Assembly: GCA_963664245.1 (NCBI GenBank)
Contig: OY760934.1
Location: forward strand, 2,418,001 to 2,482,000
Direction: 5' to 3'
DNA: 64,000 nt
Origin: GCA-2711565 sp963664245
GTDB lineage: Bacteria; Bacteroidota; Bacteroidia; Bacteroidales; GCA-2711565
In this document: piece after piece, positions 51,592 through 59,583 of the stretch
How positions within the stretch are numbered: the stretch's first letter is position 1
Layout of the letters: each line of letters starts with the position of its first letter
Position numbers and translations under genes: made by a program
Notes under the pieces: model-generated
Databases searched by the model: none
What the model was told of the DNA's origin: nothing
What the model saw: only the letters and a program-made list of their open reading frames with translations

Positions 51592-52650
51592 GTGGAAAAT
51601 AAACAACGCCCAAAACGAATTGGAATCTTAACTGCAGGAGGAGATTGTCCTGGCTTGAATGCTGCTATCCGGGGAGTTGGTAAAACAGCTATTGTAAAAT
51701 ATGGGATGGAAGTAATTGGGATTTCATCAGGTTTCCTGGGCTTAATAAACAAAGACTATCGAACTTTTAGCGAACATCAGTTATCGGGCATTTTAACTTT
51801 AGGTGGAACCGTTTTGGGAACCTCCCGCGAAAAACCCTTTAATAAAAAAGGGAAAACCGTAAATGTAATTAACAAGCCTAAACTGATAAAAAAGCATTAT
51901 GAAGAATTACAATTGGATTGTGTTGTATGTATAGGCGGAAACGGAACCCAGCGCAATGCGGCCCAGCTGGCCGACATGGGATTAAATGTTATAGGTATTC
52001 CTAAGACCATTGATAATGATGTATGGGGAACCGACATCTCTTTTGGGTTTGATTCGGCGGTGGGTATTGCCACCGAAGCCATCGACCGTTTGCATTCCAC
52101 GGCCAACTCCCATAAGCGAATCATGGTTATTGAATTAATGGGACACCACACCGGATGGTTAACCCTATATGCCGGTATTGCCGGTGGAGGTGATGTGATT
52201 TTGATCCCGGAAATTGGCTATGATATTGATATTGTGACTAAGTATCTAAAAGACAGGGCCGAAAAGAAAAAATCATACTCCATTGTTGTAATCGCCGAAG
52301 GAATAGAAAAACCCCGAAATAAATCGGCGGCCAGTTATATTGCCAAACAAATTCAGGATAAAACCGGACTTGAAACCCGGGAAACAATTTTAGGCTATAT
52401 TCAGCGTGGGGGGAGCCCGACGCCCATGGATCGGATTTTAGCTACCCGTTATGGTGCTTACGCTGCCGAATTGATTTATAATGACACTTATGGGGTCATG
52501 GTTAATAAAAGGGGTGAAGATATTTCGCATGTTTCATTAAGCGAAGTAAGCGGGAAAACCCGAACCGTTCCACCCGATCTTTCATTAATTACAAAGGCGA
52601 GGGGATTAGGTGTTTGTTTGGGCGATAAGTGTGTCCCTATTGCCGATTAA
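51592..52650 (+). CDS. pfkA: 6-phosphofructokinase (PfkA family)
   Basis: The 352-residue product starts at GTG 51592; an out-of-frame ATG overlaps it. It has GILTAGGDCPGLNAAIRG for the nucleotide site, GGNGTQRNA and PKTIDNDVWGTD for the phosphate and substrate site, and MGHHTGWL. Glycine at the place equal to E. coli Gly104 with lysine at the place equal to Gly124 is a mixed signature: ATP-type at one position and typical of PPi enzymes at the other. Phosphoryl donor is therefore uncertain. It is a glycolytic key step. Confidence 0.88.
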   Translation: MENKQRPKRIGILTAGGDCPGLNAAIRGVGKTAIVKYGMEVIGISSGFLGLINKDYRTFSEHQLSGILTLGGTVLGTSREKPFNKKGKTVNVINKPKLIKKHYEELQLDCVVCIGGNGTQRNAAQLADMGLNVIGIPKTIDNDVWGTDISFGFDSAVGIATEAIDRLHSTANSHKRIMVIELMGHHTGWLTLYAGIAGGGDVILIPEIGYDIDIVTKYLKDRAEKKKSYSIVVIAEGIEKPRNKSAASYIAKQIQDKTGLETRETILGYIQRGGSPTPMDRILATRYGAYAAELIYNDTYGVMVNKRGEDISHVSLSEVSGKTRTVPPDLSLITKARGLGVCLGDKCVPIAD

Positions 52651-52666
52651 AAAAGTACGCTTAATT

Positions 52667-53044
52667 TTACTGCACGGCAATACAGGAAATTTCAACGTCA
52701 ACAGCTTTGGGTAAACCTGAAACATGAATCGCTTCGCGGGCTGGTGGATCAATCTTGAAATATTCACCGTAAACCTCGTTTATTTCGCCATAATGAGCCA
52801 TGTCAGACATAAAAATGGAACATTTAACAATGTTAGAATAATCCATATTCGCTTCTTTTAGTATATGGCCGATGTTTTCCATGATGAGCCTGGTTTGTTC
52901 GGCTGGTGTTCCTTCTAATAATTTATTATCAAAAGGGTTGATGGCAATTTGCCCTGAAATATATAAATTCCCATTAGCCAAAACAGCCTGGCTGTAGGGT
53001 GCTAAAGGTTTGGGTGCATTTGATATGTTTACTGTTTTTTTCAT
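52667..53044 (-). CDS. RidA family deaminase
   Basis: The 125-residue product is a YjgF/YER057c/UK114 protein that removes reactive 2-aminoacrylate-type enamines. Family marks are PLAPYSQAVLANGNLYISGQ at the start and the active-site arginine in PPAREAIHVSGLP. Tryptophanase in this window produces aminoacrylate as an intermediate, so a clean-up role would fit (inference). It ends 16 bp from the convergent phosphofructokinase gene. Confidence 0.92.
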   Translation of the reverse strand: MKKTVNISNAPKPLAPYSQAVLANGNLYISGQIAINPFDNKLLEGTPAEQTRLIMENIGHILKEANMDYSNIVKCSIFMSDMAHYGEINEVYGEYFKIDPPAREAIHVSGLPKAVDVEISCIAVQ

Positions 53045-53055
53045 GCTTCTGTTTT

Positions 53056-55818
53056 TTATCGGTCTCTAAAATCTTTTTTCTTCTCCAGTTTTAAATCTTG
53101 CAATAAGGTTGATTTAATGGCAATGGTAAAATTCCAGCTTTTGCGGGCTCCAATAGGAATCCAGTTAAAGCGCATTTCCCAGCAATGAAGGTCACGATAA
53201 ATATTTATTGACGTAAATGATACGTTTTTGTTTTTAAAATCGTAACCCGTTCTGAACGTTAATTTGGTTTTGGGTGTTAAGCTTAAGTCGCCGCTTAAAT
53301 TAACGGTATGTGCAGTAATTTTTTCATCTTTAGTGATTTTATATTGCCCATCTTCCGAAAGACGTTCATATGATATGTTATTGGTTTTTGATAAACTATA
53401 ACTAACATTTAATTTCCAGGGGATACTCCAGTCTACATAATCATCCGGGTTGTTCCTGATGTCCATTGCTTCAGGGCCAAATTCAGAACCCAGTAAAGAA
53501 GGATCATCTAAATTGGGGATGCCACTTATATTTTCACCTGCATCAGGCTTGCCGCCTTTATCATCTTTCTTTTTGGGTGAGGTAAAGCTATAATTCATGC
53601 TAAAATTCCAGCGGGTGCTTTCATGGCGCAAAAGTTTTTTCCTGAAATCCCATTCGTATTGATCTATTTCCTGCCCATCGGCATCAACGGCATAAGGGTT
53701 CCATGTACTGGAATAATTAATTTTTAATTTTTTAAAGAGGGTTGTTCGTCCGCTAACCGAAACCGGCGACCAGTTTAAAGAGTCTTTGGTGAAGTCGTAT
53801 GAAGTAGAAAGGCTGAAGCTCTCAATCAGTACCACTTTTTTTAATCCATTAACCGTATCTTTTTTTGAAGGCACTTTCATTTCTAAATTATTCGAAATCG
53901 AAAAAGATATGGCTGCAGATTTCCGACTGGATGGACTCCCGTAAATTGATTGTTCGAAACGGGAGTATTTCACAAATTCTGTTTGAGCCGAATTGGTGTA
54001 TACTTTGTCATAATATCCCCATTGGTCGGTTGAAAAATCGGGAGTATATGATAAGCTTGCACTAGGTGTTATAACGTGACGTATTGCCCTTACCGGTCCT
54101 TTTTTAAAATTCACCATTCCGTATAGTTTGGTAGAAACTCCTGCGGAGAGGCTATAGTCAAAAACGTTTTCAAGCTGGTAAACCGTATCATTTACAATTT
54201 CAGGGACGCTTTTGCCATCATCGGTAATGGTAGGCCGGATTAATTTTCTAATACTGCTGAAATAAACCCGGTCGGTAATATTCATGCTGGTGGTTAGGTT
54301 AAAATATTTAAAAAGTTTTAACGGCAAAGAAATAGGAATGGTTTGTTTGATCCCGTTTCTCATTTTCTTTTCAAAACCGGGCTTAAACAATAATGAATCA
54401 GCAACACTAATCGTATTTTGGGCGTTCATGTTGTACTTCATACTGATTTTTTCGTACCATTTTAACCCGCCTACTTTATCTTTTTTCCTGAACGGATAAA
54501 ACTGGTTCAACCCAAAACTGATTTGCGGAAAAGTAACACTAATGATCCTGGATTGCGTGTTTTGGCTATGGCTGGCATTTACAGTTAAACTGTGTTTTCC
54601 GGCAATTTGGGTTTGGTAAGAAATACCGGATTGAAAAGTACTGGATAAATAATCTTGGGAAGTCGTTGGGTTATACGTATTATATTTCGAACTCACAATG
54701 TTTACATTGGCTGTAAAACGACTATTTGGACGGGCTTTACTGTCTTGTGCATGTTGCCACCGGATAGCAAAATCACGCCTTGATCCCTCGTCGTCAATTT
54801 CTTTGTTTTTTGCGAAAGTTAAATTAAATGAACCACGGTATTTGTAACGTTTAACATAATTTGACATTGCTTTAACGGCCCAGCTACCATAGGTGTAAAT
54901 ATCGCCAGTTAATTTTAGGTCAAGGTTTTCGTTAAAGGCCCAGTAGTATCCCCCGTCTTCAAAATAAAAACCACGGTTGGCCGATTCTCCCCAGGTTGGT
55001 AAAATTACCCCCGAGCGCCGTCCTTTTTTATTGGGGAACAAACCGAAGGGGATAAACAAGGGAGTATGAACACCTTCGATGACTAAATGGGCGGGGCCGG
55101 TAATTAATTTGTCTCCGGGTATTGCTTTTGATTTATTAAACTGAAACCCAAAATGAGGACATTCTTCATTGCTACAGGTTGTAAAAAATCCATGGCTGGT
55201 GTTAATGCTTTCATCATCTAGTTTTTTTACATCTTCCCCGTGCATGTATTGTTCGCCATCCTGCGTAAAAGCCTGTCTGATAAAAGCCTTTCGGGTTTTA
55301 TAGTTGTACTTCATGAATTTCGACTTGTACTCTTGATCTTTTTCGGTAAAAATGGGTTTCCCGATTAGTTTTCCGGCAGAGTCAAGTACCCCTTCGGCAA
55401 ACAATAAATTTTCATTGAAATTAATTTTTATATCATCTGCTTTTAGGTTAATGTTTTGATAATCGATTTCACCTTCCTTAAAAAGATAAACTTTTTTGTC
55501 CTGTAAATTAAAGCGAATTGAATCTAATGCTTTGTATTTGACAATTGCTTCCAAGCGGTTACTTGACTTTGTGCTGTCGTTTTTTATATTGAGTGAATCA
55601 GCTTTAATTTGTAATGAGTCGATTTTTACCAGGGGCTTATTTAATGAGTCGTTTTTAGAAGGTTCTGTTACAGTTTCTTGCGCCAAGAGATTAAAAGGCA
55701 TCAGCAAAATAAAAACCCCAATGGCGAAAACAGTAAATACAGAAAGTGTTGAAAATTTGAGAAACAAATTATTGGTATAAGAATGTTTAATATTATTTTT
55801 GTTTGCAAGCTGACTCAT
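53056..55818 (-). CDS. LptD-like LPS-assembly outer membrane protein
   Basis: The protein of about 920 residues has a hydrophobic signal (FTVFAIGVFILLMPFNLLAQ), an N-terminal OstA-like domain (about 80-200, KVYLFKEGEIDYQNINLKAD in part) and a large C-terminal barrel with PLFIPFGLFPNKKGRRSGVILP, the LptD signature of Bacteroidota. It inserts LPS into the outer leaflet. I chose ATG 55818 over a TTG at 55827. It lies divergent from the amidase gene and 11 bp downstream of nothing else on its strand except RidA, which follows it. Confidence 0.85.
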   Translation of the reverse strand: MSQLANKNNIKHSYTNNLFLKFSTLSVFTVFAIGVFILLMPFNLLAQETVTEPSKNDSLNKPLVKIDSLQIKADSLNIKNDSTKSSNRLEAIVKYKALDSIRFNLQDKKVYLFKEGEIDYQNINLKADDIKINFNENLLFAEGVLDSAGKLIGKPIFTEKDQEYKSKFMKYNYKTRKAFIRQAFTQDGEQYMHGEDVKKLDDESINTSHGFFTTCSNEECPHFGFQFNKSKAIPGDKLITGPAHLVIEGVHTPLFIPFGLFPNKKGRRSGVILPTWGESANRGFYFEDGGYYWAFNENLDLKLTGDIYTYGSWAVKAMSNYVKRYKYRGSFNLTFAKNKEIDDEGSRRDFAIRWQHAQDSKARPNSRFTANVNIVSSKYNTYNPTTSQDYLSSTFQSGISYQTQIAGKHSLTVNASHSQNTQSRIISVTFPQISFGLNQFYPFRKKDKVGGLKWYEKISMKYNMNAQNTISVADSLLFKPGFEKKMRNGIKQTIPISLPLKLFKYFNLTTSMNITDRVYFSSIRKLIRPTITDDGKSVPEIVNDTVYQLENVFDYSLSAGVSTKLYGMVNFKKGPVRAIRHVITPSASLSYTPDFSTDQWGYYDKVYTNSAQTEFVKYSRFEQSIYGSPSSRKSAAISFSISNNLEMKVPSKKDTVNGLKKVVLIESFSLSTSYDFTKDSLNWSPVSVSGRTTLFKKLKINYSSTWNPYAVDADGQEIDQYEWDFRKKLLRHESTRWNFSMNYSFTSPKKKDDKGGKPDAGENISGIPNLDDPSLLGSEFGPEAMDIRNNPDDYVDWSIPWKLNVSYSLSKTNNISYERLSEDGQYKITKDEKITAHTVNLSGDLSLTPKTKLTFRTGYDFKNKNVSFTSINIYRDLHCWEMRFNWIPIGARKSWNFTIAIKSTLLQDLKLEKKKDFRDR

Positions 55819-55882
55819 TGGCTGCAAATTTAACTATCAAAACAATTAAATAAAATATAAATTTTATTAAAAGTAAGATAAA

Positions 55883-56968
55883 GTGAAACGATTTGGAATT
55901 CTGCTTATTGCCCTGGCTTTTTTCTTCTCTTTGACCCATGCTCAATCAGACGGACATATAAAAACCGTTGTTATTGATGCTGGCCATGGGGGAAAGGATC
56001 CGGGAGCTTCAGGGCCGAATTCCATCGAAAAACACATTGCGCTTTCTATTGCCCTGAAGGCAGGGGCTTATATCGAAAAGAATCTGCCAGATGTAAACGT
56101 TATTTATACCCGCAAAACCGATATTTTTATTCCCTTACATCAACGTGCCAGGATTGCCAATAATGCTAAAGCCGATTTGTTTATTTCCATCCATTGTAAT
56201 GCGTTTGCTTCTTCAAAAATTTATGGAGCGGAAACCTATGTTTTGGGATTACATGCTACCGACGAAAACCTGGAAGTAGCTAAAAAAGAAAATGCAAGTA
56301 TTCTTCAGGAGGAAGATTACATGGAGAATTATGAGGGCTTTGATCCCAATTCACCGGAAGCATATATCATATTTAGTTTATACCAAAATGCAAACCTCGA
56401 TCAAAGCCTGGATATTGCTTCACGTGTTCAAAAACAATTTAAAGAACGGGTTGGGTTAAGGGACCGGGGGGTAATTCCGGCCGGATTTATTGTGCTTTAT
56501 CAGGCAACAATGCCCGGTATTTTAATCGAAACCGGTTATTTAACCAATGCAAACGATGAAAAATTTTTATTGTCGAAAAATGGGCAAACTTATATTGCAT
56601 CGGCCATTTACCGGGCTTTTAAAGAATATAAAACAGCATACGAAAAAAACGCAAAATCCTTGGTAAACGAACAAACAAAAAATGTTGAAGTAAAAAAGAA
56701 AGCTCCGGATATTATTTTCAGGGTTCAGGTTGCTTCTTCAAACCGGGATTTAAATGTTAAGCGTAAATTTAAAGGAATGGGTGAGGTGTTTGTGTATAAG
56801 CATAATGGCTTAAATAAATATTGCCTGGGCGAGACGCGCTCTTTTGAAGAATCCAATTCGTTAAAAAACACATTACGTAATTTAAAATTTAAAGATGCAT
56901 TTGTAGTTGCATTTTTTGAAGGTAAAAGAATACCTTTGGAAGAAGCAAAGGAAATGTTAAAAAATTAA
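55883..56968 (+). CDS. N-acetylmuramoyl-L-alanine amidase with C-terminal SPOR-like domain
   Basis: The product starts at GTG 55883 with a signal peptide (FGILLIALAFFFSLTHAQ). The Amidase_3 domain (about 27-245) has zinc ligands in VVIDAGHGGKDPG (His35), a glutamate about 15 residues later, SIHCNAF, and the catalytic GILIETGYLTN. A C-terminal segment (about 275-355, RVQVASSNRDL to VVAFFEGKRI) looks like a SPOR peptidoglycan-binding domain. It cuts the stem peptide from the glycan at division; the EnvC-like protein may activate it. Confidence 0.92.
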   Translation: MKRFGILLIALAFFFSLTHAQSDGHIKTVVIDAGHGGKDPGASGPNSIEKHIALSIALKAGAYIEKNLPDVNVIYTRKTDIFIPLHQRARIANNAKADLFISIHCNAFASSKIYGAETYVLGLHATDENLEVAKKENASILQEEDYMENYEGFDPNSPEAYIIFSLYQNANLDQSLDIASRVQKQFKERVGLRDRGVIPAGFIVLYQATMPGILIETGYLTNANDEKFLLSKNGQTYIASAIYRAFKEYKTAYEKNAKSLVNEQTKNVEVKKKAPDIIFRVQVASSNRDLNVKRKFKGMGEVFVYKHNGLNKYCLGETRSFEESNSLKNTLRNLKFKDAFVVAFFEGKRIPLEEAKEMLKN

Positions 56969-56992
56969 ATTATTCATATAAAAAACATCAAC

Positions 56993-57940
56993 GTGAAAAT
57001 TTCAAGAGAACTAAGAGTAGGTATTATTTTTATCCTCGGTTTGGCCCTGTTGTTTTGGGGGTATAATTTTTTGAAGGGCAAAAATGTATTTAGTACTCAA
57101 CGAATATTTTATGCCATTTACGATAATGTAAACGGCTTAAATCCTTCTAACCTGGTTTCTATCAATGGGCTGGAAGTCGGGCATGTAAAAGATGTTTATT
57201 TTGAAGAAAATTATTCGGGAAGAGTGGTTGCGGTTTTAGCGGTAACGAGCGACTTTCCAATTCCTAAAAACTCAACAGCTCGTATTTTTAGTTCCGATTT
57301 AATGGGATCAAAAGAAGTAGCCATTGACCTCGGAACCTCAAAAGCTATGGCAACTCCGGGCGATACTTTGTTGTCTGATGCAGAAGCTTCTTTGAAAGAA
57401 GAAGTAAACCGACAGGTTCAACCGATTAAAAAGAAAGCAGAAAATTTGATGGGGACCATCGATTCGTTGGCCACGGCTATAACTACTATTTTTAATGAAG
57501 GTGCCCGTGAGGATCTTAAAAATAGTTTTGCAAGTATTAAAGAAACATTTTCTAATTTGAAGCATACCACGGCCGAAATTGACGAAAAAGTTAAACAGGA
57601 GTCAGATCGATTATCAAGCATTCTGGCAAATATTGATTCGGTTGCCCTGGCTTTAAATGCAAACAAAACGGATTTGTCAAACATTATCACCAATTTTTCA
57701 GCTATTTCTGATTCGTTGGTTAAAGCCGATGTAGCAACAACTTTCAGAAATGCAAATAAAGCCATAGGCGAAATTGCAATGATTTTAGCAAAAGTTAACC
57801 GTGGAGAAGGTACGCTGGGAGCTTTGGTTCAAAACGATTCGTTATATTTCCATGTTGAAAAATCGATGTCTGACCTGAATAAATTACTGGCAGATATTAA
57901 AGAGCATCCAAAAAAGTATGTTCGCCTGACGATTTTTTAG
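56993..57940 (+). CDS. MlaD-like MCE domain protein
   Basis: The 315-residue product starts at GTG 56993, has one N-terminal membrane helix (about 7-27), an MCE domain (about 38-115, IYDNVNGLNPSNLVSINGLEVGHV in part, SSDLMGSKEVAIDLG) and a long helical, coiled tail. MCE proteins form rings that shuttle phospholipids between the membranes; E. coli MlaD is the model. The permease and ATPase partners are not in this window. Its last 44 bp overlap the convergent OstA-like gene. Confidence 0.85.
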   Translation: MKISRELRVGIIFILGLALLFWGYNFLKGKNVFSTQRIFYAIYDNVNGLNPSNLVSINGLEVGHVKDVYFEENYSGRVVAVLAVTSDFPIPKNSTARIFSSDLMGSKEVAIDLGTSKAMATPGDTLLSDAEASLKEEVNRQVQPIKKKAENLMGTIDSLATAITTIFNEGAREDLKNSFASIKETFSNLKHTTAEIDEKVKQESDRLSSILANIDSVALALNANKTDLSNIITNFSAISDSLVKADVATTFRNANKAIGEIAMILAKVNRGEGTLGALVQNDSLYFHVEKSMSDLNKLLADIKEHPKKYVRLTIF

Positions 57941-59447
57941 AGGAATCTTTAATAAAGATTTCCTGTTTTGACCAGGGACGTAGATGTTCTAGCCATTTAA
58001 ACCCTTTGAGCTTTTTGTTTTCTTCGGTGATTTCAAAAATAGGGTACAGGGTTGCCGAAGGATTGGTCATATAAACGATGCTTACAATTTTCCGGTCTTT
58101 AACTGTAATTTTCATATTGCTGGCCACGGCTTTATTAAGGCCGATCAATTCATGGGTTATATCGTCCCTGACGTAATAAATCGTTTCCGAATTCCCGTTT
58201 ACATTGATTTGGTATAATTCATTATCCCTGAAATGTCCAATTACATCCCGTCCCCTGATCTGGTTAAACGTGTTTGTACTATCCTGTGAAATAATCAATG
58301 CCGAATTATACATTACCAGCGAATCCATTTGCTGGTTGGTCATGTAAATCTTCATCGAGTCGCTGGTCAATTGGTTTTCATCCGACCATAATACAGGTTC
58401 CTGGTACATCGAAATAATGGAATCGTTAACGTGGTAAACTAATGAGTCGGAGGCTCCCTGTAAATCTTCCCTGAAAAATTTCACGTGATTAAAAGCAATA
58501 AGTTTTTCGGCATAATCGGCACTGTCCAATATCATTTTAAGCGTATCGGCATGTAAAAACAACGAATCCTGATTATCGATTAAAACGGCCATGGCACTAT
58601 CGGTGGCATAACCATAACCTTTTTGTTTTAAATATTCTACAATTTGGCCTTCAATCACCACCTCTTTTTCTATGTCCATCAAAATCGCGTTTTTAAAGGC
58701 GTATCCGTATTCAATTTTTTTGTCGTAATAAATTGAGTCGCCATATAAAATTTGGTTTTTATGTTGAACCGTGCCGTGTTCTTTTAAAATGGTGATGTCA
58801 TTTTTGGTGTCGGAAGTGCCTTTATAGGCAAACATAAAATCTTCTTCCCCGTCCAACGTTGAATAGCCCTGAAAATCGACAACCTCGGTAACGGTATTGT
58901 AAATTAGTGTATCCGATTTAATTTCATAATCGGGGGTATTTACAACCACGTTGTTTCGAAAATGATACTCGTTTAAGGCGGAATAATATTCACCGATTTT
59001 ACTGGTCAGCACATTGTCGCCATCCACGATTCGCCCGCCGCGGTCAAATACTCCTTTTCGCAGCAATCGGTAATAAACCAAATAATCAGTATAAAGCGTG
59101 GTGCTGTCATCAATTAACCGAACATTATCGTAAACACGGGTGATTTTGGTGTTCCCGTTATAAAATAATTTATCACCATATAATTCCAGCGAATCACTCA
59201 TAATAGCGTAAATATTTCCGTAAGCCTCAAAGTTGTTGTTTAGTTTGTCAATTTTTGCTGAATCACAATAAAAGGTTGTGCTATCATGAATCAGGATTAC
59301 ATTTCCGGTTAAAAAATTATAAGTAATCCCATTTATATTTTCACCAATAAATTTATCGGCCTGTTTTAAAATAATAGTAGCATTTTCTTGCGCGAAAAGC
59401 CCCACAGAAAGAAAGGATAAGATAATGATAAACAACCTGAAACGCAT
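57897..59447 (-). CDS. OstA/LptA-like organic solvent tolerance protein
   Basis: The protein has a signal peptide (RLFIIILSFLSVGLFAQ) and two or more LptA/OstA-type beta-jellyroll repeats with the recurring pattern of DSTTFYCDSAKID, GNIYAIMSDSLELYGDKLFY and VYDNVRLIDDSTTLYTD. In Bacteroidota such proteins carry LPS through the periplasm to LptD. I chose the ATG at 59447; the ATG at 59492 would add 15 residues and would put a likely -7 box (TACATTTG, 59469-59476, minus) inside the gene. The C-terminus runs 44 bp into mlaD. Confidence 0.8.
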   Translation of the reverse strand: MRFRLFIIILSFLSVGLFAQENATIILKQADKFIGENINGITYNFLTGNVILIHDSTTFYCDSAKIDKLNNNFEAYGNIYAIMSDSLELYGDKLFYNGNTKITRVYDNVRLIDDSTTLYTDYLVYYRLLRKGVFDRGGRIVDGDNVLTSKIGEYYSALNEYHFRNNVVVNTPDYEIKSDTLIYNTVTEVVDFQGYSTLDGEEDFMFAYKGTSDTKNDITILKEHGTVQHKNQILYGDSIYYDKKIEYGYAFKNAILMDIEKEVVIEGQIVEYLKQKGYGYATDSAMAVLIDNQDSLFLHADTLKMILDSADYAEKLIAFNHVKFFREDLQGASDSLVYHVNDSIISMYQEPVLWSDENQLTSDSMKIYMTNQQMDSLVMYNSALIISQDSTNTFNQIRGRDVIGHFRDNELYQINVNGNSETIYYVRDDITHELIGLNKAVASNMKITVKDRKIVSIVYMTNPSATLYPIFEITEENKKLKGFKWLEHLRPWSKQEIFIKDSSKKSSGEHTFLDAL

Positions 59448-59468
59448 ATCTTTAAAAGATTTAATATG

Positions 59469-59476
59469 CAAATGTA
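59469..59476 (-). promoter_or_regulatory. -7 box of the OstA-like gene
   Basis: TACATTTG on the minus strand fits TAnnTTTG and supports the shorter start at 59447, with a leader of roughly 15 nt. Confidence 0.4.
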
Positions 59477-59523
59477 CCATTTTTTTGTTCATATTTTATA
59501 GAATGATTTTTCAAGAATTTCGC

Positions 59524-59531
59524 TACATTTG
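59524..59531 (+). promoter_or_regulatory. -7 box of gatE-gatD
   Basis: TACATTTG fits TAnnTTTG, 52 bp before the gatE ATG, with no clear -33 box. It shows that the archaeal-type genes have a Bacteroidota-type promoter. Confidence 0.45.
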
Positions 59532-59583
59532 GGCGTTTAAATTTTAAAATTCTGATTTTTGACAGACTATATTTTATAAAGAG

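Noticed and set aside
56415..56432. CACGTG core in the amidase gene as a parS site
   Set aside because: TGCTTCACGTGTTCAA has five mismatches to the parS consensus.
58478..58496. CACGTG core in the OstA-like gene as a parS site
   Set aside because: The flanks (AATTT and ATTAA) differ from parS at five positions.
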